Positions 1 through 8,287 of a DNA stretch of 64,000 bases are shown piece by piece; position 1 is the stretch's first letter; each line of letters starts with the position of its first letter. The DNA is taken from NCBI RefSeq assembly GCF_014641695.1, contig NZ_BMIF01000003.1, positions 62,001-126,000 on the forward strand, written 5' to 3'. Source of the stretch: Nitratireductor aestuarii. Lineage in GTDB: Bacteria > Pseudomonadota > Alphaproteobacteria > Rhizobiales > Rhizobiaceae. The notes beneath the pieces were generated by a model that saw only the letters and a list, made by a program, of their open reading frames with translations, ran no database searches and was not told the origin of the DNA. Made by a program: the position numbers and the translations under genes.

Positions 1-169
1 TGATGGGCGCGCCCTATTCTTATGGAAATTCAGTTGGTGCGCGCCCACTCCCCTCGAAAAGTGTGGCAAGCCTCAAAGGCTCATGGAAATGCGGGATCGC
101 ATCGATTGGCGCCCATATTACCGCCTGTGATCTGAGACGAAAAGTGGTCTTCGAACGCTGCGTTCATGC

Positions 170-1102
170 TCACATGCCTACGGCATCTCCTCGCTCCAGC
201 AGCTCGGCCGTATCCGCTTCCGCATGAAGCCGTCGGGCGAGGTTTGCCGCGTCGAACGGCGCGTGAACCTTGATGTCATTGTCGAAATAGACATAGACGT
301 CCCGCTCTTTTGCCCGGTCCGGCGAGGGGCCGAGCACCCGCTTTGCATCCTCCGGCTCACGGCCTTCCGCCCATGCCTCGATGCGGCTCGCCCAAAGGGC
401 AAGCGAGTTGTCGCCATAGCCGCTGGCATAGAGCTCCTCCGCCCCATGCAAACGGCAGTAGACAAAATCCGCCGTCATATCCATGAGCAGCGGCCACTCC
501 GGTGTGTCCGCCACCACCAGCCCGATATTATGTCGGCGCAGCAGCTCGATGAAGGCCGGCGTGCAGAAGCTTTCGTGCCGGATCTCGACGGCGTGGCGCA
601 CAGGTCCATTTCCCTCCGCCTCGATCCAGGCGCGTCCTGCAAGCCGCTCGTCGTGCTGGCTGGAGAGCTTTGCGGCAGCCTTAATGTCATGCGGCAGCAG
701 CCGGAAGAAGGCTTCGAACCGGTCCTCATCGAACCGCATGTGTGGCGGGAACTGCCAGAGCAGCGGCCCGAGCTTCGGCCCAAGCCGCAGCAGGCCCGAG
801 GCAAAGAAGTTCGCGAGCGGTGCTTCGACCTCCTTCAGTCGGCGCATGTGGGTGATGTAGCGCGAGCCCTTTACTGCAAAGACGAAGTCATCCGGCGTCT
901 CCTCGCGCCACTTGGCGAAAGCTTCCGGCTTCTGCAGCCCGTAGAAGGTTCCGTTGATCTCGATCGAGCGGAATTGCCGGGCCGCGAAGGCGAGTTCCTT
1001 CTTTTGAGGTAGCCCCTTCGGGTAGAACACGCCGCGCCATGGCGCATAGGTCCAGCCGGAAATGCCGATGCGAATTGCGCCGCGTTTGGAACCTGCCACC
1101 AT
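170..1102 (-). CDS. DUF72 (YecE-like) family protein
   Basis: Predicted cytosolic TIM-barrel protein of the DUF72/YecE family, whose reaction is not established. The 310-residue product has the family landmarks GISGWTY (residues 13-19), VKGSRYITH (77-85), LLWQFPP (114-120) and EIRHESF (173-179). The ATG at 1102 is preceded by AGGAG about 7 nt upstream, which fixes the start. It is divergent from the metallo-hydrolase gene beginning at 1248, and the 145 nt between them should hold both promoters. No signal peptide or membrane segment is visible. Family assignment is firm; function is unknown. Confidence 0.92.
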   Translation of the reverse strand: MVAGSKRGAIRIGISGWTYAPWRGVFYPKGLPQKKELAFAARQFRSIEINGTFYGLQKPEAFAKWREETPDDFVFAVKGSRYITHMRRLKEVEAPLANFFASGLLRLGPKLGPLLWQFPPHMRFDEDRFEAFFRLLPHDIKAAAKLSSQHDERLAGRAWIEAEGNGPVRHAVEIRHESFCTPAFIELLRRHNIGLVVADTPEWPLLMDMTADFVYCRLHGAEELYASGYGDNSLALWASRIEAWAEGREPEDAKRVLGPSPDRAKERDVYVYFDNDIKVHAPFDAANLARRLHAEADTAELLERGDAVGM

Positions 1103-1247
1103 GCAGTTCTCCTGGCTGGGACAAGCATTTTGAACGCATGGGTTTCAGTGGTGTTCCAATTCGGTAGGGTGGATGGCCGACTGCAGGACTTGGCTTCTCG
1201 CCCATAGATTTCTATGAAGTAAGCGGGGTAATTAGCCGGAGTATCAT

Positions 1248-2132
1248 ATGACGACCACAAAGCCGCTGGTGAAAGCCTTCTTCGACAAGCGCACGTGTTC
1301 CGTCCAGTATGTCGTGTCGGATCCGGACACCAGGAAGTGCGCGATCATCGATCCTGTGCTGGACTATGATGAGAAATCCGGCTGCACCGCCACCTGGAAC
1401 GCCGACGCCCTGCTTGCCTATATCAAAGAGCAGGGGCTTGAGCTCCAGTGGATTCTGGACACCCATCCCCATGCCGACCACTTCTCGGCCGCTAACTACC
1501 TGAAGTCGAAGACCGGTGCGCCGACCGCCATCGGTGAGAAGGTGGTCGAGGTCCAGAAGCTCTGGAAAGATTTCTACAATTGGCCGGATTTTCCGGCGGA
1601 TGGCTCGCAGTGGGACAAGCTTTTCGCTCACGGCGAGACCTTTTCGCTCGGCAACATTCCCGCGCGGGTTCTGTTCTCCCCCGGTCATACGCTGGCCTCG
1701 ATCACCTATGTGATCGGCGATGCCGCCTTCATACACGACACGATCTTTATGCCGGATTCGGGCACGGCGCGAGCCGACTTCCCGGGTGGAAGCGCCTCGC
1801 AGCTCTACCGCTCCATCATGGAGATCCTGTCACTGCCGGATGAAACGCCCCTCTTCGTCGGCCATGACTATCAGCCTGGCGGACGCGAACCGCTTTGGGA
1901 AACAACGGTTGCGGAGCAGAAGGCTTCGAACTCCCACATCTCGAAATGCAGTTCTGAAGCGGAGTTCGTGGAGTTACGTGAGGCTCGCGACCGCACCCTG
2001 CCGATGCCGAAGCTGATCCTGCATGCGCTGCAGGTCAACATCAACGGCGGTCGCCTGCCGGAGCCGGAAGCAAACGGCAGGCGCTATCTGAAGATCCCGC
2101 TCGACCTCTTGACCGGCGCGAACTGGGGCTGA
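1248..2132 (+). CDS. MBL-fold hydrolase, ETHE1/Blh persulfide dioxygenase-like
   Basis: A metallo-beta-lactamase-fold protein of 294 aa. The metal-binding motif THPHADH lies at residues 72-78, followed by a GHT motif, a DFPGG segment and a C-terminal FVGHDY motif. The pattern THPHADH plus DFPGG plus GHDY is that of the ETHE1/Blh subgroup, which oxidises glutathione persulfide in sulfide detoxification. The sequence shows the fold and subgroup; persulfide dioxygenase activity is inferred. A glyoxalase II-like activity is the main alternative. No rhodanese domain is fused and no BigR-like regulator is adjacent. The start follows a GCCGGAG box 7 nt upstream. Confidence 0.88.
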   Translation: MTTTKPLVKAFFDKRTCSVQYVVSDPDTRKCAIIDPVLDYDEKSGCTATWNADALLAYIKEQGLELQWILDTHPHADHFSAANYLKSKTGAPTAIGEKVVEVQKLWKDFYNWPDFPADGSQWDKLFAHGETFSLGNIPARVLFSPGHTLASITYVIGDAAFIHDTIFMPDSGTARADFPGGSASQLYRSIMEILSLPDETPLFVGHDYQPGGREPLWETTVAEQKASNSHISKCSSEAEFVELREARDRTLPMPKLILHALQVNINGGRLPEPEANGRRYLKIPLDLLTGANWG

Positions 2133-2154
2133 AAGGAACGCGACCTCGGATTGC

Positions 2155-2982
2155 TTACCCGCCGATCGACTTCAGCATCGTTTCGCGGACGTCGGCAGGC
2201 CACTGGTCCAGAGCCGGCCAGGTATCCTGTCCGCCCTTGCCGTCCTGCTGCGCGAAGTAGAGCTTCTTGCCAGCCTTGTCGATGGCGATGAAGGAGTCCG
2301 ACGCGCCGCAGGCATGCGGAACGCAGCCGTAACCATGCATGATGCCGGAATCGAGCGTGTGGAAGCCATCACTGACGGAAAGTCCCGCCACGACCTCTGC
2401 CAGCTTGTCTCCGAGCAGGCTGGTGGCTGCGGCAAGCACATCTTCGTTCTCGAAGGCGTCGACCAGATAGTTGAGATCGGCGATGTCGAGCGTCTCCCAG
2501 GTCGTTCCAGGCTGTGGTGTATAGCTCAGCGTCCCGGCGATCTTCAGTCCCGCGTCAGGCGTCCAGACCTGCACCGGAGACGAGGTTCCCGGCAAGAGGT
2601 AGGGCACGAAATAAATGGATGTCTCGGACACGGAAGGCGAAGGTGAACCGCAATCGTCACCAGCGGCGGCGGTCTGCAGGTCCTCGCCCTCTGGCTTCCA
2701 GGCGATGACGGTCTGGGCGCCGCAGGCATTGCCGCCGGGGCCGACCTCGAACAGCGCCACATCCTCTTCGCCGATCTTCACGGTACGATTGTAGGCGAGG
2801 AAATAGCCGCGCGCGATCTCCTGCCCTTCAAAGGACAGGATTTTCTCCATCTCGGCGTTTTCGGTGATGGTGAAGCTGCCGTCCGCAAAGGGGATGGGGC
2901 CGCTAGCCTCTTCCTGCGCATTTGCCGGCGAAAATGCCATGGCCACTGCAAGGGCCGCGCTGCTCAAAATCCGGAAATCCAT
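2155..2982 (-). CDS. Exported protein of unknown function
   Basis: A 275-residue secreted protein of no family I recognise. The N-terminus is a clear signal peptide ending around FSPANA, so the mature protein begins near residue 23 and is probably periplasmic. I chose the ATG at 2982 because GAGGAG lies 6 nt upstream; the ATG at 2988 would leave no spacer. Cysteine pairs in the motifs GGNACG and YGCVPHACG suggest disulfides in the mature protein. It is separated from leuD by a 12-bp inverted repeat at 3037-3071 and is convergent with the metallo-hydrolase gene. Confidence 0.7.
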   Translation of the reverse strand: MDFRILSSAALAVAMAFSPANAQEEASGPIPFADGSFTITENAEMEKILSFEGQEIARGYFLAYNRTVKIGEEDVALFEVGPGGNACGAQTVIAWKPEGEDLQTAAAGDDCGSPSPSVSETSIYFVPYLLPGTSSPVQVWTPDAGLKIAGTLSYTPQPGTTWETLDIADLNYLVDAFENEDVLAAATSLLGDKLAEVVAGLSVSDGFHTLDSGIMHGYGCVPHACGASDSFIAIDKAGKKLYFAQQDGKGGQDTWPALDQWPADVRETMLKSIGG

Positions 2983-3036
2983 GCTCATCTCCTCGACAGA
3001 ACCGGATTTCTCTCCGGAACTGCAGAAAAATACAAC

Positions 3037-3071
3037 CTGGATCATTTCAATAGAAAGTCGAAATGATCCAG
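3037..3071 (-). repeat. 12-bp perfect inverted repeat (operator or terminator)
   Basis: CTGGATCATTTC at 3037-3048 is repeated inverted as GAAATGATCCAG at 3060-3071 with an 11-nt centre. It lies 55 nt upstream of the exported-protein ATG and 91 nt downstream of the leuD stop. On the minus strand it is followed by GTTGTATTTTT, so it could end leuD transcription. Equally, its symmetry and AT-rich centre suit a repressor site for the downstream gene. The sequence alone does not decide. Confidence 0.6.
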
Positions 3072-3161
3072 ACGTATGGCAATCAATACCGGATCTTTAA
3101 AGCACTTTGTAACCCGCTGTTATCACGCAGGTTACACTAAGTGGCTTTGATATAGGGCTTT

Positions 3162-3767
3162 TTAAGCCCAGGGACGGGTCTCTGCGTTCTTCTGCTCGAA
3201 GCTGGTGATCGCAGCGCCCTTCTCGAGGGTCAGGCCGATATCGTCCAGACCGTTGAGCAGGCAGTGCTTCTTGAACGCATCGATCTCGAACTTGATCGTG
3301 CCGCCATCGGGCCCGTGGATTTCCTGGGCCTCGAGGTCGACCGTCAGCGTGGCGTTGGAGCCGCGCGAAGCGTCGTCCATCAGCTTGTCCAGCTCATCGG
3401 GGCGAACAACGATCGGCAGAATGCCGTTCTTGAAGCAGTTGTTGTAGAAGATGTCAGCGAAGCTGGTGGCGATCACGCAGCGGATGCCGAAATCAAGCAG
3501 CGCCCACGGAGCATGCTCACGCGAGGATCCGCAGCCGAAGTTGTCGCCCGCGACCAGGATCTGCGCGTTGCGGTAGGCCGGCTTGTTCAGCACGAAATCC
3601 GGGTTCTCGGAACCATCCTCATTGAAGCGCATCTCAGCGAAAAGCCCAGATCCAAGCCCGGTCCGCTTGATCGTCTTCAGATAATCCTTGGGGATGATCA
3701 TGTCCGTATCGATATTTACGATCGGCAGGGGGGCGGCGACGCCCGTGAGCTTAGTGAACTTTTCCAT
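3162..3767 (-). CDS. leuD: 3-isopropylmalate dehydratase small subunit
   Basis: LeuD pairs with LeuC to isomerise 2-isopropylmalate to 3-isopropylmalate in leucine synthesis. The 201-residue length is usual for the family. Visible signatures are [13 protein letters not shown] (residues 18-30) and the swivelling-domain motif [17 protein letters not shown] (about 74-90). No leuC lies in the window, so the subunits are encoded apart, as is common in this order; leuB is 16 kb away on the same strand. The divergent lyase gene starts at 3877. Confidence 0.98.
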   Translation of the reverse strand: MEKFTKLTGVAAPLPIVNIDTDMIIPKDYLKTIKRTGLGSGLFAEMRFNEDGSENPDFVLNKPAYRNAQILVAGDNFGCGSSREHAPWALLDFGIRCVIATSFADIFYNNCFKNGILPIVVRPDELDKLMDDASRGSNATLTVDLEAQEIHGPDGGTIKFEIDAFKKHCLLNGLDDIGLTLEKGAAITSFEQKNAETRPWA

Positions 3768-3876
3768 GGACTATAACACGCCTATCAAAAACCGATGGGT
3801 TGAGCGTTCTTTACACAAGCTGGGGCTGCAAGCAAACCCCCTTGCATCGGCAGAATTGCTGAGTCATGACATTCAC

Positions 3877-4764
3877 ATGAAAAACCAATCCAGATCACTC
3901 CGCCGCTCGGTATTATACATGCCCGCCAGCAATGAGCGGGCATTGATGAAGAGCTCGTCACTGGAATGTGATGCGGTCGTCTTCGATTTCGAGGATTCGG
4001 TCGCTCCTGACGAGAAGCAGAATGCCCGCGAAAAGCTGCGCGCATTTCTTGCCGGCCCCAACCGGCCCAAGTGCGAGATAGCCATTCGCATCAATGCCCT
4101 GAGCAGTGAATGGGGCACGGAGGATCTGCTCGCCGCCCGCGCCTGCGAGCCCAATGCCATTCTCATCCCCAAGGTGGAGGGCGTGCAGTCGGTTTCTGAT
4201 GTCGAGCGCGCGCTCTCCGAAATGGATGCGCCCGAAAGCATCGGCCTCTGGGCGATGATGGAAACACCGCGTTCCATCCTCAACGCCGGCGCAATCGCCG
4301 ACCATGCGCGCGATCCTTCATCGCGCCTCGACTGCCTCATTGTCGGACCCAACGATCTGGCAAAGGAAACGCGGATCATCCCGGGTCCGAACCGTGCCAA
4401 TCTTGCGCCCCTCCTGCTTCAGGTGGTGCTGGCCGCCCGCGCTGGCGACATGACTGTGCTCGACGGCGTCTCCAACAATTTCAAGGATCTGGAGCGCTTC
4501 GCAGCCGAATGCCAGCACGGCCGGGAGCTGGGCTTTGACGGCAAGACGCTTATTCACCCCGCCCAGATCGACGCTGCCAATCGGTTCTTTGGCCCGACTG
4601 AGGAAGAGATCGCCGAGGCGGAAGCTATTGTTGCGGAATTTGCCAAGCCCGAGAACAGCACCCGTGGCGTCATCTCCATGAGCGGCAAGATGGTCGAGCG
4701 GCTCCATCTGGAAATCGCACAGGATCTGCTTTCGCGTGCCAGGTTGATCAGGGAAAGAACGTAA
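3877..4764 (+). CDS. HpcH/HpaI aldolase family (CitE-like) CoA-ester lyase
   Basis: A 295-residue protein of the CitE-like branch of the HpcH/HpaI family, which cleaves or forms malyl-CoA-type thioesters with Mg2+. Family motifs are the N-terminal RSVLYMPASN, the acidic DFEDSV motif near residue 35, IRIN, a LIPKVE motif and a C-terminal GFDGKTLIHPAQI. I placed the start at the ATG at 3877 because longer reading-frame extensions run antisense into leuD. The exact substrate (L-malyl-CoA, beta-methylmalyl-CoA or citramalyl-CoA) cannot be read from the sequence. A DUF1737 gene follows with a 1-nt overlap, so the two are co-transcribed. Confidence 0.88.
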   Translation: MKNQSRSLRRSVLYMPASNERALMKSSSLECDAVVFDFEDSVAPDEKQNAREKLRAFLAGPNRPKCEIAIRINALSSEWGTEDLLAARACEPNAILIPKVEGVQSVSDVERALSEMDAPESIGLWAMMETPRSILNAGAIADHARDPSSRLDCLIVGPNDLAKETRIIPGPNRANLAPLLLQVVLAARAGDMTVLDGVSNNFKDLERFAAECQHGRELGFDGKTLIHPAQIDAANRFFGPTEEEIAEAEAIVAEFAKPENSTRGVISMSGKMVERLHLEIAQDLLSRARLIRERT

Positions 4765-4970
4765 TGAAACTCTACCGCTTCCTCTCAGGACCGGACGATT
4801 CCAGCTTCTGCCACAAGGTCACGGCAGCCCTGAACAAGGGCTGGTTCCTGCATGGCTCGCCCACCTATGCCTTTGACGCGGAAACCAAGACCATGCGCTG
4901 CGGCCAGGCGGTCTACAAGGAAGTGGACGGGATCGATTATTCGCCTGAGATGAAGCTCGGGGAGTATTGA
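4764..4970 (+). CDS. DUF1737 domain-containing protein
   Basis: A 68-residue protein made up almost entirely of a DUF1737 domain, recognised from its start (MKLYRFLSG) and the segment LNKGWFLHGSPTYAFD. No function is known for the family. Its ATG overlaps the last base of the upstream lyase stop codon, which implies translational coupling. The stop is followed within 10 nt by a large palindromic repeat that may end the transcript. Confidence 0.85.
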   Translation: MKLYRFLSGPDDSSFCHKVTAALNKGWFLHGSPTYAFDAETKTMRCGQAVYKEVDGIDYSPEMKLGEY

Positions 4971-4977
4971 GGCTCGG

Positions 4978-5079
4978 TGATTTCTCACCCCTTCATGGTG
5001 AGCTTGTCGAACCACGGGGTGAGAAATCAGCGGAATCTGGACTCTTCGTCCTTCGACAGGCTCAGGATGAGGTTGTTAG
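4978..5079 (+). repeat. Extragenic palindromic repeat, CTTGTCGAA type
   Basis: Two adjacent units. The first has perfect 14-bp arms, 4978-4991 and 5016-5029, enclosing a 24-nt loop with AGCTTGTCGAA. The second, about 5048-5077, contains CCTTCGACAGGCTCAGGATGAGG, in which the same core appears inverted. A related pair lies behind pyk at 36902-36968. Both sit directly after a stop codon. The position and fold suggest mRNA 3'-end structures; no strong U-run follows. Confidence 0.75.
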
Positions 5080-5098
5080 CGGTCTATTTAAGAAAGCT

Positions 5099-5545
5099 TC
5101 AGTCCGACCCTGACAGATACCCATCGTCCGCATTGCTTTCGATGCGGACCATGTCATCATCGGAGAGCCCGAAGTGATGGCCGATCTCATGGATCAGCAC
5201 ATGGGCAACGATGTCACCCAAGGTTTCCTCGTTCTCTGACCAGTAATCCAGAATCGCCCGGCGGTAGAGCGTGATGCGATTCGGGCCCACGCCGGTGTCG
5301 GGGTTCCAGCGTTCTGCAATGCCGCGGCCTTCAAACAGTCCGAGCAGGTCGAACGGCGTCTCAAGCGCCAGGTCGTCCATGATTTCCTCTGGGGGAAACT
5401 CGGCCACCTGAATCACGATTTCACCGGTAAGCTTACGGAAAGTTTCCGGCAAATTCGCATAGATTTCCATCGCGAGCAGTTCGATTTCCTCGATCGACGG
5501 TGAGAGTTGGTCATACCATGACCGGGTTTTGTATATGCGTGCCAT
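5099..5545 (-). CDS. Small zincin-like metallopeptidase (DUF1025 type)
   Basis: A 148-residue metallopeptidase-family protein. The zinc-binding motif HEIGHHFG sits near residue 122 and is followed by the conserved LSDDDM. Proteins of this kind have the minimal zincin helix but no demonstrated substrate. I chose the ATG at 5545, which has AAAGGA 6 nt upstream, over a TTG two codons earlier. No signal peptide is present, so it is probably cytosolic. It is divergent from the imu cassette. Confidence 0.88.
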   Translation of the reverse strand: MARIYKTRSWYDQLSPSIEEIELLAMEIYANLPETFRKLTGEIVIQVAEFPPEEIMDDLALETPFDLLGLFEGRGIAERWNPDTGVGPNRITLYRRAILDYWSENEETLGDIVAHVLIHEIGHHFGLSDDDMVRIESNADDGYLSGSD

Positions 5546-5756
5546 TTTCAATCCTTTGCCCGCATATAGCGTGTTCCGTTACAGGTTGCGAGGGGCAGAG
5601 CGCCGGGAAGCGCGTTTGTGCCCATGCCATCAGAACGGGAAAACGGCGTTTCTGTTTCCATTAAGGATAGGCGGCTGCAATAGGTTTGCGCACAGAGGTG
5701 CGTTCCAAGCTGAAAGTGTCTGCTTGACTCTGGATACGACCTCTGGAATCTCTATA

Positions 5757-5771
5757 GAACATAACGAGAAC
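5757..5771 (+). promoter_or_regulatory. LexA (SOS) box of the imu operon
   Basis: GAAC-ATAACGA-GAAC is an exact match to the alphaproteobacterial LexA recognition pattern GAAC-N7-GAAC. It lies 20 nt upstream of the imuA ATG, just after a TATA-like stretch (5753-5758) and a TTGACT (5724-5729) that could be the -35 element. This is where a LexA dimer would block transcription of a damage-inducible mutagenesis cassette. Confidence 0.85.
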
Positions 5772-5790
5772 AAAACAGAGTTTGAACGCC

Positions 5791-6759
5791 ATGGCCCGCA
5801 CCGCCACGGCGCAGGAGCAGCTTTTTGCCCTGCGCCAACAGATTGCCCGCATAGAAGGCACCCAGCCGGAACGGCTGGAGGGCGGTCGCGCGGGCGGCGA
5901 AGAGGTGGAGAAAGCTGACGATTCCGCCGGAATGTTGGTGCGGCGCAACCATCCCGCAGGGCTTTTCCCGCTGGGGGTTGTGGAACTGGACGAGGCCTTG
6001 GGCGGGGGGCTTCCACGGGCAGCCCTGATTGAGATCATCGGCAGGCAAACTCGCGATGCCGCGGTGGCGGCAGGGTTCAGTCTCGCCTTGGCGGCGATTG
6101 CCCGCAAGGGCAGTGGAAGCCAGTCGCCTCTCCTATGGATCGGCCTTTCAAACTTCTTTTTCGAGACGGGGCTTCCCTATGCACCGGGCTTCACGCGCCT
6201 GTTCGGCATCACCTCTGACCGGCTTCTGCTGGTGCACCCGAAGCGCATCGAGGATGCGCTCTGGGTCGCGGAAGAAGCAGCCATTCAGAACCAGTTTGGC
6301 GCTATTTTGCTGGAACTGCAGGGAAACCCGGCAAAGCTGACCCTCACGGCCACGCGCAGGTTGAGCCACCGTGCCCGCGCAGCCGGCTATCCGCTTTTCC
6401 TGATCCGCCATGCCGGCGAGGAGGAGCCCACGGCTGCGTCCACCCGCTTCCAGGTGAGTTCTGCCGCCTCGACGTTGCGGGAAACAATCGCGGGGACCGT
6501 GCCTCGCTCGATCGGCCCTCCGGCATTCGCCGTCACGCTCACCAGGAGCCGCACCGGAAAAGAAGGCACCTTTGTGCTGGAATGGAATTCCCATGACCTT
6601 ACCTTTGAGGAACGACAGCCTGTTCGAGGGAAACCTCTTCAGCTCGACACAATCCACGCGGCGGATACTGGCAATCTGGCTGCCGCGTCTGGCAACGGAT
6701 CGCATCCTGCGTCACAGGCACGGAACGGCCTGGCGGCAGGCCGGCAGAAAGCCGGCTGA
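5791..6759 (+). CDS. imuA: ImuA, SOS mutasome accessory protein
   Basis: ImuA is a RecA-like protein that works with ImuB and DnaE2 in damage-induced translesion synthesis. The 322-residue product has the expected LFPLGVVELDEALGGGLPRA region (about 52-71) and a degenerate nucleotide-binding segment without a canonical Walker A lysine. The ATG at 5791 is preferred to a TTG three codons earlier. The last 55 or so residues overlap imuB in another frame, are rich in Ala, Gly and Gln, and look less constrained than the core. Position, LexA box and downstream partners make the assignment secure. Confidence 0.93.
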   Translation: MARTATAQEQLFALRQQIARIEGTQPERLEGGRAGGEEVEKADDSAGMLVRRNHPAGLFPLGVVELDEALGGGLPRAALIEIIGRQTRDAAVAAGFSLALAAIARKGSGSQSPLLWIGLSNFFFETGLPYAPGFTRLFGITSDRLLLVHPKRIEDALWVAEEAAIQNQFGAILLELQGNPAKLTLTATRRLSHRARAAGYPLFLIRHAGEEEPTAASTRFQVSSAASTLRETIAGTVPRSIGPPAFAVTLTRSRTGKEGTFVLEWNSHDLTFEERQPVRGKPLQLDTIHAADTGNLAAASGNGSHPASQARNGLAAGRQKAG

Positions 6760-8287
6760 AGCAACGCCGCCGCTCGTGCTCAGCCACCGCGAGGACAACA
6801 CGCAGCGCATTGCGGCCATGAATGAGGCTGCGGAGGCGCTCGGCCTTCGCGTGGGGTTGGGAATTGCCGATGCCCGCGCCATGCACCCGGATTTGGAAGT
6901 GCTTGAGGCTGATCCGGTGGGCGACGAACGGCTCCTGACCCGCCTTGCGGACTGGTGCGATCACTTCACTCCGCTTGTGGCCATCGATGGCTACGATGGT
7001 CTGCTGCTCGACATCAGCGGCTGTGCGCACCTCTTTGGTGGCGAAGATGCCCTTCTGCAGGAGGTGGTGCGCCGCCTTGCAGCGCAGGGCTTTGACGCCC
7101 GCGCGGGGTTGGCCCCCACGCCTGGCATGGCTTGGGCGGCAGCGCGTTTCAGTGGAAGGGCCGCCGTCAACATTCCGGCAGGCGGGGAAGGCGAGGCGCT
7201 TACGCCCATGCCGCTCGCGGCTCTGAGGATCGCGGAGGAAGCCCAGCGCAAGCTTGAAAGCGTTGGCCTGCGCCGTGTCGGTGCTCTTCTCAATGCGCCG
7301 CGCGGGCCGCTTGTCCGCCGGTTCGGAAGGCTGCTGGTCACGCGCCTCGATCAGGCCCTGGGTCTGGTCGAAGAGGCCATTTCGCCCCGTCTTCCCGTTC
7401 CGCCCCTATCCGTGGAGCGCAGGCTTGGGGAACCCATCAGCCTGCTTGATGACATCAAGGATCTGCTGCTCCTGCTCGCGCGCACGCTCCGGCAGGATCT
7501 GGAGCGCCGGGGCGAGGGGGTGCGCCAGCTTACCCTCTCCCTGTTCCGGGTCGATGGCGTTGTTTCGCGGATTTCCGTCAGCACCTCGCGCCCGCTCCGC
7601 GAGCCGCAGGCCATTGCGCTCCTCTTCCGAGAGAAATTCGCTGTCCTGGAAGACAGCCTCGATCCCGGCCAAGGCTTTGAGCTTGTCCGGCTTGCCGCAG
7701 CATCCACCGCCCCCTATGTCGAAAAGCAGGAGGACCTGCACGGCGATGCGGTGGTCGTGGAGGATGAGCGTTTTTCCCTCATGGTCGACCGGCTGCGCGC
7801 CCGCCTGGGCGATGCCGCGGTGATGATGCCAACGCCTGCGGAGAGCCACATTCCCGAACGCCAGGCGGAATTCATGTCCTTCCGCGACTGGGTGAGACAG
7901 CCCGCACGATCCGGTGCGCATCGGTTTGTCATGAATGGCAGGGGCTCTGGTGGCGCCGCTGCGGCCGTGCAACAGGAAGAGGTGACATGGTCGGTCTCTC
8001 CCCGGCCGCTTCGCCTGCTGGCAAGGCCGGAGCTTGTCGAAGCGGCAGCCGAGGTGCCGGAGGGACCGCCCTTCTCGTTCCGCTGGCGCAAGGCCCTTTA
8101 CCGCGTCAGCCGGGCCGAGGGACCAGAGCGGATCGAACCGGAATGGTGGCGGGAGGCTGCCATTTCCGCGGCCCGCGATTATTTCCGCGTCGAGGACATG
8201 GAAGGCCGCCGCTTCTGGCTGTTCCGCGAAGGCACCTATGACGGCGAGACCATGCCCCGCTGGTACCTGCATGGCCTGTTCCCATGA
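6593..8287 (+). CDS. imuB: ImuB, catalytically inactive Y-family polymerase homologue
   Basis: ImuB is the bridging subunit of the ImuA-ImuB-DnaE2 mutasome; it resembles a Y-family polymerase but is known to lack the catalytic acidic residues. Recognisable parts are ILAIWLPRLATDRIL near the N-terminus, LLLDISGCAHLFGGE, a helix-hairpin region (LESVGLRRVGALL) and the C-terminal FRWRKALYRV/GTYDGETMPRWYLHGLF. The only ATG upstream of the conserved start is at 6593, which makes a 564-residue protein overlapping imuA by 167 nt. Its stop overlaps the dnaE2 ATG by 4 nt, so the cassette is translationally coupled. Confidence 0.93.
   Translation: MTLPLRNDSLFEGNLFSSTQSTRRILAIWLPRLATDRILRHRHGTAWRQAGRKPAEATPPLVLSHREDNTQRIAAMNEAAEALGLRVGLGIADARAMHPDLEVLEADPVGDERLLTRLADWCDHFTPLVAIDGYDGLLLDISGCAHLFGGEDALLQEVVRRLAAQGFDARAGLAPTPGMAWAAARFSGRAAVNIPAGGEGEALTPMPLAALRIAEEAQRKLESVGLRRVGALLNAPRGPLVRRFGRLLVTRLDQALGLVEEAISPRLPVPPLSVERRLGEPISLLDDIKDLLLLLARTLRQDLERRGEGVRQLTLSLFRVDGVVSRISVSTSRPLREPQAIALLFREKFAVLEDSLDPGQGFELVRLAAASTAPYVEKQEDLHGDAVVVEDERFSLMVDRLRARLGDAAVMMPTPAESHIPERQAEFMSFRDWVRQPARSGAHRFVMNGRGSGGAAAAVQQEEVTWSVSPRPLRLLARPELVEAAAEVPEGPPFSFRWRKALYRVSRAEGPERIEPEWWREAAISAARDYFRVEDMEGRRFWLFREGTYDGETMPRWYLHGLFP

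Noticed and set aside
1-169. Possible short gene and a TGGGCGCGC inverted repeat at the left edge
   Set aside because: The plus frame overlaps the DUF72 gene end without a ribosome-binding site, and a 9-bp GC-only palindrome with a 26-nt loop is too weak to call.
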